A stretch of 64,000 bases of DNA from Bimastos eiseni (lineage: Eukaryota; Annelida; Clitellata; Crassiclitellata; Lumbricidae). The position numbers were made by a program, and so were the translations under genes. Below the pieces are notes generated by a model, which had not been told where the DNA came from, did not search any database, and worked only from the letters and a program-made list of their open reading frames with translations. Shown here piece by piece: positions 57,931-64,000 of the stretch; position 1 is the stretch's first letter, and each line of letters starts with the position of its first letter. The DNA lies in the NCBI GenBank assembly GCA_959347315.1, contig OY365808.1, forward strand, positions 4,207,705-4,271,704, written 5' to 3'.

Positions 57931-59450
57931 TGTTCTCAAGTGCAATTATCCTTCAAAACCATTCGGTGGTTTATGTTGCAAAGTCAGATGAGTTTCCCTG
58001 AAGTGAAGTATAGAAACGCAATACCTTAAAATAGTTTGATGAGTTTCAGAGGACGTTTAATCTGTGTTAGAACTTGAGATACAATTAAGATAATACAATC
58101 AGATGTATAACTTGACCGACGAAAACCTCTCCAGATCGATTTCTGCTGAACTTTGCCCCTGCTAATCAATACGATAGTTAAATAAAAACAATCTTTATTT
58201 TAGAACTAGCATATGCCCTATATCTAATGGTGGTGGTAGTAGCAGTAGCTGCAATGTAAGCAACAATTATACTAATTATAATAATAATAACACGACTGGT
58301 GGTAGTAATAGTAGTAGTAGTGGTAGGTGTGTGAGTGGCGGTGGTGGTAGGGGAAGTTGTTGTTTTAGTAGCAAGAGTAGTAGTAATAAAAAAATACCGG
58401 ACACTATAAATAATAATATGATAGCAGAGAAATGTAGGTTCGTGGATCTGTAACGTGCGAAAGGAGGTGGAGAAGGAAATGGAGGTGGAGAAAGAGAAGG
58501 ATTTGTAGTAATAGAAAGAGATAGAAGTTAAGAAACAGATGAAAGACAAGACGAAAGTGGTGAGAAAGTTGGAGGGCAGATGGCATACATATATAAGAGA
58601 ATGGGGAGGGTTTGAGGAGCAGAAGATGGGAGGAAAATGGGAGGAAGATGGAATGGGGATGTAGGTCAAGTTGGGAGAGAATGAACCTAAATTTCACCAT
58701 CTTACGACTTGCAAACATCTAATTGTTAATAATAATAATGCACACTTAAATTCTGATACGCACTTTTATGATTTAAGAAATCGACAGTTGTCACTAAATA
58801 AAAGGTGCATTGTGCCTAGAAGTTAACATCTGTATTTTTTCACTGAGGCAAGTTAGAATAAAAACATATAAGTCGCATCTGACTAAATTCGACCAACTTT
58901 GAACTGATAACTCAATTGTGAAATACATCAGACGACGCGTATTTAGGTTTTGAACCGTGTCCTATATAAATCGACCTTAACCTGTGCACGCTTACTATCA
59001 ATACACCGTTGCTCTGTGGGCGCCACGCACCAATCGTCATCCAACCCCTAGAAGACGAAGCTCATTGTACTATCTTCGAGTTCAAGAGGTCTCAAAGCGT
59101 TGGCAAGTCCATGGTCTAAGAGATAAATCTCGATCAAAACAACCCAACCTACCGCAGCCAAAGGACGACCTCATTGGTCATGTCTTATTTAGTGACCCTG
59201 TTACCCCAAATCTCATCGATTGACAGACCAGCCTCGAAGCATTTGTAACGCAGTTAACTAACCCCGATGCAGTGGACGAAATCGATCCATTGCGTATAAA
59301 ACGATCAAGGATTTCAATCGGTTTTAAAACTTCGCAGTAAACTATGGATTGATTTGGAATAAAATCGTGATAATCGGTCACAACACTCCTTTAGGAAACG
59401 ACTGTTAAACCAACGTTTGGCAAATTACAAAACGTTGCAGAGCATTGAAG
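57931..59450. other. Upstream region of AGMO with GGT/GTA and purine tracts
   Basis: The interval 58225-58400 is GGTGGTAGTAGT-type. The interval 58455-58680 is an almost pure purine (GGAGAA) run able to form triplex DNA. The interval 58984-59223 holds a 79-codon frame of unknown type. The AGMO promoter should lie in the last few hundred bases but shows no clear TATA box. Confidence 0.5.
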
Positions 59451-59612
59451 ATGTCTTTGCCAACAATCGCTGTCGCGGGAAACGAGAGTCTGGCTGGTCA
59501 GATGGTTGACTTGGCTGATCTGACGTTTGTCTTCAGATCTATGTTCTATCTCGTCAGTCCCAATGAGACGACGTACAAATGCATAGAAGAGGTGCCCAAC
59601 TACTTTCTAAAG
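59451..59612 (+). CDS. AGMO: Alkylglycerol monooxygenase, exon 1
   Basis: 54 codons from ATG 59451 to a strong donor (AAG|GTAGGT, intron from 59613), phase 0. It encodes an FRSMFYLVSPNETTYKCIEEVPNY segment, which corresponds to the conserved N-terminal region before the first membrane span of AGMO/TMEM195 proteins (vertebrate AGMO has RMLFYTM.PSETS...LEEVPDY at the same place). AGMO is an ER-membrane, diiron, tetrahydrobiopterin-dependent enzyme that cleaves the ether bond of alkylglycerols. The identification rests on this segment together with the exon at 63838, same strand and compatible order. Confidence 0.85.
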
Positions 59613-60249
59613 GTAGGTCCAGTCATCGATGTCTTAAATAACTGTCTGTCTTAATTACAGTAGGCCTATAATCTTTCTTTCTGCTATTGCTCATGCCTCT
59701 AAAAAATGTGTAGAAACGGCAAATAGCATGAGAAAGACTGAGCTCATCCTCCAATTTCATACCATAATTTATAACAGATATAATTATCATGTGTGAGCGT
59801 ACTAACCATCTGCGTATTCACCTAATGACGAACTAGCTTTATTCAGTCATCGGTTAATGGACACCGGCGCGGTGGACATGCCTATTACCACAACCAACTC
59901 ATAACACCTTCAGCTAATCGGACTTAATCTTGCTGTTATTGCACAGTAATGCACTCAAGCATTTATAGAGCGCCTCTTGTAGGGTGAACCGTTCAGCGCT
60001 GATAGTGCGCAAGTCCCCGCAAGAAGAAGTAGGTTTCAGAAAGCGCATAGAGAGGGAGGGACCAATTGAAACGAAGGGCGGAGACTGAGCTAAGGCCATT
60101 CTACTACATTGAATACCATTTCTGCTGCTGCTACTCTATTATTACTCCACTACCTCCACTACTCCACCTACTTCCCTTACTACAGCTTCCTACTGCTTCC
60201 CTTACCACTAGTATCACGACACTCAATAGCCTACTACAGCAGCAACAAT

Positions 60250-60293
60250 AATAATAATAACAGCTTTTAATAAGGATGATAATGACGATGATG

Positions 60294-60374
<81 letters not shown>

Positions 60375-60440
60375 TAATAATAATAATAATAATAATAATT
60401 ATAATAATAATAATGATAATAATAATAATGGTAATATTAG
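60250..60440. repeat. (ATA)n trinucleotide tract
   Basis: Nearly pure AAT/ATA repeat inside the AGMO intron; the minus strand reads as poly-Ile/Leu artefact. Confidence 0.95.
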
Positions 60441-60999
60441 TGGTGATTGCAATTATTGTAGTAGTAGTAGTAGTAGGAGTAGCAGGTGGAGTAGTAGTAG
60501 TACTTCCACTTCCATATTCTAGCCCTCCATCCCTCGTTGCCCTTACCTTCCTCATTCCGCTCACACCTTATTCCCTGCCTGGATAATGCATAAAACATTG
60601 GGGCGCATAGTTGAGGAACCGAGTTTGAAACCCGTATCCCCATAATTTCTTTTGCTAGGCGGCGAAGTTGATTAAATTAGATATAGGCCTGTAATATTAT
60701 TATAGCGTCGTGGTCGCCCTGCATTGTGACAGTTAACAACGGCGTCGTTCGATGGCGGCACATGGTAACAATTGATTGCATGGGCTCAGATGGGAAACAC
60801 AGTTATATTATATTCTATTGTGCCATAATGACATGTGACTTACTTATAAATTTCATTATATTATGTACTTTCATATTTCGAAGTAACTTTTCTGTGAATG
60901 ACCGAATTAAATAGTTATTACCGTTGGCAAGATTTGTCATTGAAAACTTTTTTTAGATGCCCAGACACGTTATAAAAGACCTCTGGATAATACGTCGTT

Positions 61000-61145
61000 A
61001 TCGCTTCTCGGCCATTTGGCTAAGATCAAAGCGTTTACTTGTCAGCTTAATACCTGATACGTACATTAACCACGGTTGTGTGATGCCGATATTACTGGCT
61101 CTCGGCCTAGGCTGGTGATCAGATTAATCCCTGATCCGCTATCCC
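61000..61145 (+). ncRNA. U2 snRNA-like sequence (variant or pseudogene)
   Basis: Starts ATCGCTTCTCGGCCATTTGG, the U2 5' end with one change, followed by CTAAGATCAA, then the stem IIa-like CTTGTCAGCTTAATACCTGATACGTA. The branch-point-recognition stretch (GTAGTA in all functional U2) is absent, replaced by a shorter sequence, and no Sm site is seen. A second weak echo (CTCTCGGCC...GATCAGATTAATCCCTGATCCG) follows at about 61098-61140. Most likely a decayed U2 copy, possibly a rearranged duplicate. Confidence 0.65.
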
Positions 61146-62884
61146 TGGTTAAATACGTTGTTGGCGTTGAGATGATGGGGAGAAGCTACGGTTTCCTCCG
61201 GCTTCTCATTCTCCCAAGTGGTTCCCACTGAGGGAGAAATTCAAAACAAAAATAAAACAGCCTAGGCTATACTACGTTCTGGGCATCTCTGCGGAGTGGG
61301 TCTTCAGCTGTTTACTAGGGTGCTCAAATGGAGAAAGGCTGGAAGTTGAATGAAAACATCCGATCAGCCAAAAAACACATGTTATTACAAAGCAGAAGCT
61401 TGACAGGTAGTGTTAGACCTTAAGGCGATGCTGTCCAACACGCGGATCGCATGCGGCCCGTGGGTGGATTTGCAGAATTGGCAATTTAAGAAAAATGAAG
61501 TAAAGACAAGTCACTTGCCTATTTTCATACTTGACTCATCAACATGATGATAATCATCATTGTCATCATGCATTATCATCGCTATCCTCAAAAATAATCA
61601 CCATGAACATCGTCGTCGTACCTAGTTTATTTTGTTACGGGCGGAATGTCACCAGTTTGCATTGCTACATTCACATGGTATACGCCTAGAGCTGATCCGA
61701 TTTCAGACCAAATGTCAGGTTCCCCATAAAATTTTAACCGCGCTTCGTAGGTTATTGTAGTGCGATGGTACAGCAAGCCCCCGATTTACGCCCTAGAAAC
61801 ACATTCCTTAGTACTCATAAATTTGCAAAACAAAATAGGTCATGGTGATGCCTATGACATCAGGATGCGAAATCTGTAAAAATATTGACTTTATCTCCAG
61901 AAATAAAAAAAGTTTCTCAGTTCCCGATTTCGGGGTTTTCGGGTTCCTCGATTCCCATTTCCCCGATTAACCAATTAACAGCGGGGAAGCTGTTATTGCT
62001 GTAATTGGGGAAGAAGCAGTGTAGTAGTTGATAGTAGTAGTAAATATTTAGATGGAACATCTGAGCAATCCGTCGTAGTGAGACAAGTACTTCGAAGACC
62101 CAGTAATTGCACAGAATGATTTGCTTCTAAATCTACGTCGCTTGCAGGTCACACAGTTAAACAGCAATGTGCCACAATAAATCCAAAACTCTTCCGCCAC
62201 AGCTAAAACAAAAACACATCCAGCTAATGCGAACGGACACTAACAGCTGCCAAACAACTACACGAAAGCATTCGGTACACGGGAAAATTATTTATTTGTT
62301 TAATCGACCATTAAGCGCCGTAGTCAGTTACTCTGATTCTGTGGCGCCATACATTTAGAAGTGTATTCAACAAAACTGTTCTGTATCCAAACACGGAGTC
62401 ATTACTGAAAGCAAATCGGCATTTGTCAGTTAAATCAAAGTAATTGAGTACCAACTACGATTAGTTACATTACTTATGACAAAATATATGACTCCTGATT
62501 CACCATACATATGTTGTTGTTTTGTCTTCGCAGGCCCTGTCATACCTGCCAATCATCCTTCTCCCAGAATTCATCATGTTGCTCATACAGGGAAAGAAGT
62601 TGCCTCGCTTCCAGGATTCTCTTTGCTCGCTCTGTTGCGCTATTCTCATCTTCCTACCAGTGTAAGAGTCGAATACACCAACCTCATATTCGTACATTCT
62701 GATCACTTATATAGCGTCTCTAGAAATCCCTACCAAGAGTCGCACTCATTACGATCGGGTGAGAGAGCATACAGTTTCCAAGGACCCTGATTAGGTGTAT
62801 ACGATCTATTGTTAGAAGCGCGCGCATAATAGGCCGTCAAATTAAAACTTATTTCGCCCTGAAACGATGTTGTAATGTTTCCCT

Positions 62885-63062
62885 AAGACTCAGAAATATA
62901 ATTAGAACACTTCTGTCTTTCCCTTTCTGTTACACGGCCAACGTCCTGCCTAAGACGTCTCTGGCGTGCGTTAATTCCAGTTGCTTTTCCTACCGTGTGG
63001 AACTCTCTGAGACACCTGATGTCCACAACTACTCTCCCATTGAGACCATTGTTCGCTCTTAA
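62885..63062 (+). pseudogene. LINE 3' end fragment
   Basis: Reads RALIPVAFPTVWNSLRHLMSTTTLPLRPLF, the WNSL block of LINE polymerase C-termini, ending at TAA near 63060. A GTAGCGCCGCAATCATTATG tail follows at 63117. Confidence 0.55.
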
Positions 63063-63837
63063 ATGAAAATCATTGTCCCTTAGATGATTCTAGTCATATC
63101 TAATTCATCGACTTCTGTAGCGCCGCAATCATTATGCCCACATAATAAGAATTAAGGTAATGAGACTGCTAATATCGATTTGAATTAGAATTATCTGCTT
63201 GCCCAATCGATTAAAAAAATGTATTCGAAACTAAGCGATTAGTAATCAATCTCTGGTATCATGCCTGTTTATTATTCGGTTTCTCATGGAGTATAATCTG
63301 TCCTGGCGGAGCCTTGAACTCATGAGCAAAAATGTCCTAGCAACATCCTGGACTACCGACGTTCATACCCTTTTCTTTTCAATGTCAAAACTTCATTTAC
63401 CTGATCCTGTATTACTTTATTTTACTTTGCCCTACTATGTTGTGCCTTAACTCACCATACCCCTACTTGCATTACCTACTTGCGAATAATATTATTATGT
63501 AGAGTAAATCGTCGTGCATATGCGTCACATTAAGTAAGTAAGTAAGTAGTCTTTTCGCACGTGTCAAGATCACGCGCATGCAGGCCAAAACATCGATTAC
63601 TGGCATTTAAAACTCTGAGCTACAACACGTGCAGTTCATAAAGTCACGCATGCACAATTAAATATAACTGAAGATACCCAAATTAACGAAACTATTTCTG
63701 GACAGTCTAGACTCAACAACCGGCAGTATGATCTTTACTTGCCATACCTTACCCTATCATACGTTACCGTAAACCACTGTGTGCAGCCTTACATTGACTT
63801 ACCGTAGTTTACATGTACATTTTGTGTCTATCTGCAG

Positions 63838-63989
63838 AGCGTTGGTTGGTCAGGCGGAGATCAGTCTGTACTCTTGGTGTTACGACAAGTTCCACATTGT
63901 CAATCTCGAGTGGAACTCCCTTACCACTTGGATCCTGTGCTTACTTGGAACAGACCTTGGACTCTACGCCTGGCATCGTGCAGCTCATG
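63838..63989 (+). CDS. AGMO: Alkylglycerol monooxygenase, internal exon with first His box
   Basis: Bounded by a pyrimidine tract plus TGCAG (63832-63837) and a CATG|GTAAGG donor (intron from 63990). It encodes an EISLYSWCYDKFHIVNLEW segment followed by WILCLLGTDLGLYAWHRAAH. The order (aromatic-rich helix, NLxW, membrane span, D-x-G-x-Y-x-W-HRxxH) matches the start of the fatty-acid-hydroxylase domain of AGMO. HRAAH is the first iron-binding histidine box, and the split codon after the second His fits the expected Glu. The exon ends in phase 1 and the gene continues beyond the window. Confidence 0.88.
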
Positions 63990-64000
63990 GTAAGGCACAA

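Larger units (their letters stand above)
59613..63837 (+). other. AGMO intron region (missing exon 2 expected here)
   Basis: 4.2 kb between recognised exons. It contains a minus-strand LINE tail (59940-60050), an (ATA)n tract (60250-60440), a GTA tract (60455-60502), a U2-like sequence (61000), a LINE-type WNSL fragment (62885-63062, +) and CTTAC-like tracts (63420-63480 and 63720-63805). Family members carry about 40 residues (first membrane helices) between the two exons; I could not find that exon by eye. A good acceptor-like site at 62515-62532 leads into an unrelated frame. Confidence 0.5.

Noticed and set aside
57130..57945. 238-codon Ser/Ile/Ala frame and antisense Glu/Ile/Ala frames
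   Set aside because: Arise from a 12-bp minisatellite; both strands are open and neither has a domain or signal.
62515..62790. Acceptor-like site and open frame as AGMO exon 2
   Set aside because: The encoded residues do not resemble the first membrane segments of AGMO, and the minus strand looks like a LINE tail.

Overview
The window is eukaryotic nuclear DNA: AT-rich, dominated by introns, intergenic sequence and repeats, with two genuine host-gene loci. It probably comes from a marine invertebrate animal. The supporting signs are an invertebrate-style amidated neuropeptide precursor, many LINE 3' ends, a Polinton/Maverick DNA transposon, very abundant TCTG/GACA and ATGT tetranucleotide tracts, and a strong excess of the word TAGGCCTA. 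An echinoderm- or hemichordate-like deuterostome is my leading guess, but the sequence does not prove it. The assembly has one 200-base N gap (14284-14483).

Layout. 1-510: antisense relic of a C2H2 zinc-finger array. 0.5-12.5 kb: no convincing gene, but long low-complexity tracts (TCTG 5.0-5.7 kb; ATGT 6.9-7.35 and 8.5-9.45 kb; GAY triplets 7.4-7.5 kb). 12.5-13.8 kb: a fold-back DNA element with arms of about 460 bp. 14.7-14.9 kb: a second inverted repeat around (TA)n. 16.43-16.63 kb: a cluster of tandem palindromes. 17.2-17.9 kb: 3' part of a LINE on the minus strand, interrupted at 17901 by a 5319-bp Polinton/Maverick (17902-23220) with about 290-bp terminal inverted repeats and a perfect 6-bp target duplication. 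The Polinton is internally deleted and dead. It keeps broken remnants of family-B DNA polymerase (plus), a structural-type gene (minus), packaging ATPase (minus), a phospholipase A2-like virion protein (plus) and a chromodomain integrase (plus). 23.2-47 kb: LINE fragments, SINE-like and dispersed repeats, and minisatellites.

Host genes. 47657-49177 (+) is an intron-less reading frame for a 506-residue secreted neuropeptide precursor with about fourteen amidated peptides ending mostly in KFamide, five of them MFKFamide. At the right end, 59451-59612 (+) and 63838-63989 (+) are two exons of an alkylglycerol monooxygenase (AGMO/TMEM195-like) gene that continues past the window. Its large intron holds LINE tails, an (ATA)n tract and a U2 snRNA-like sequence at 61000.

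No operon-like cooperation between genes exists here. The only functionally linked set is the Polinton gene remnants, which in an intact element would replicate, package and integrate it; here every one is broken.
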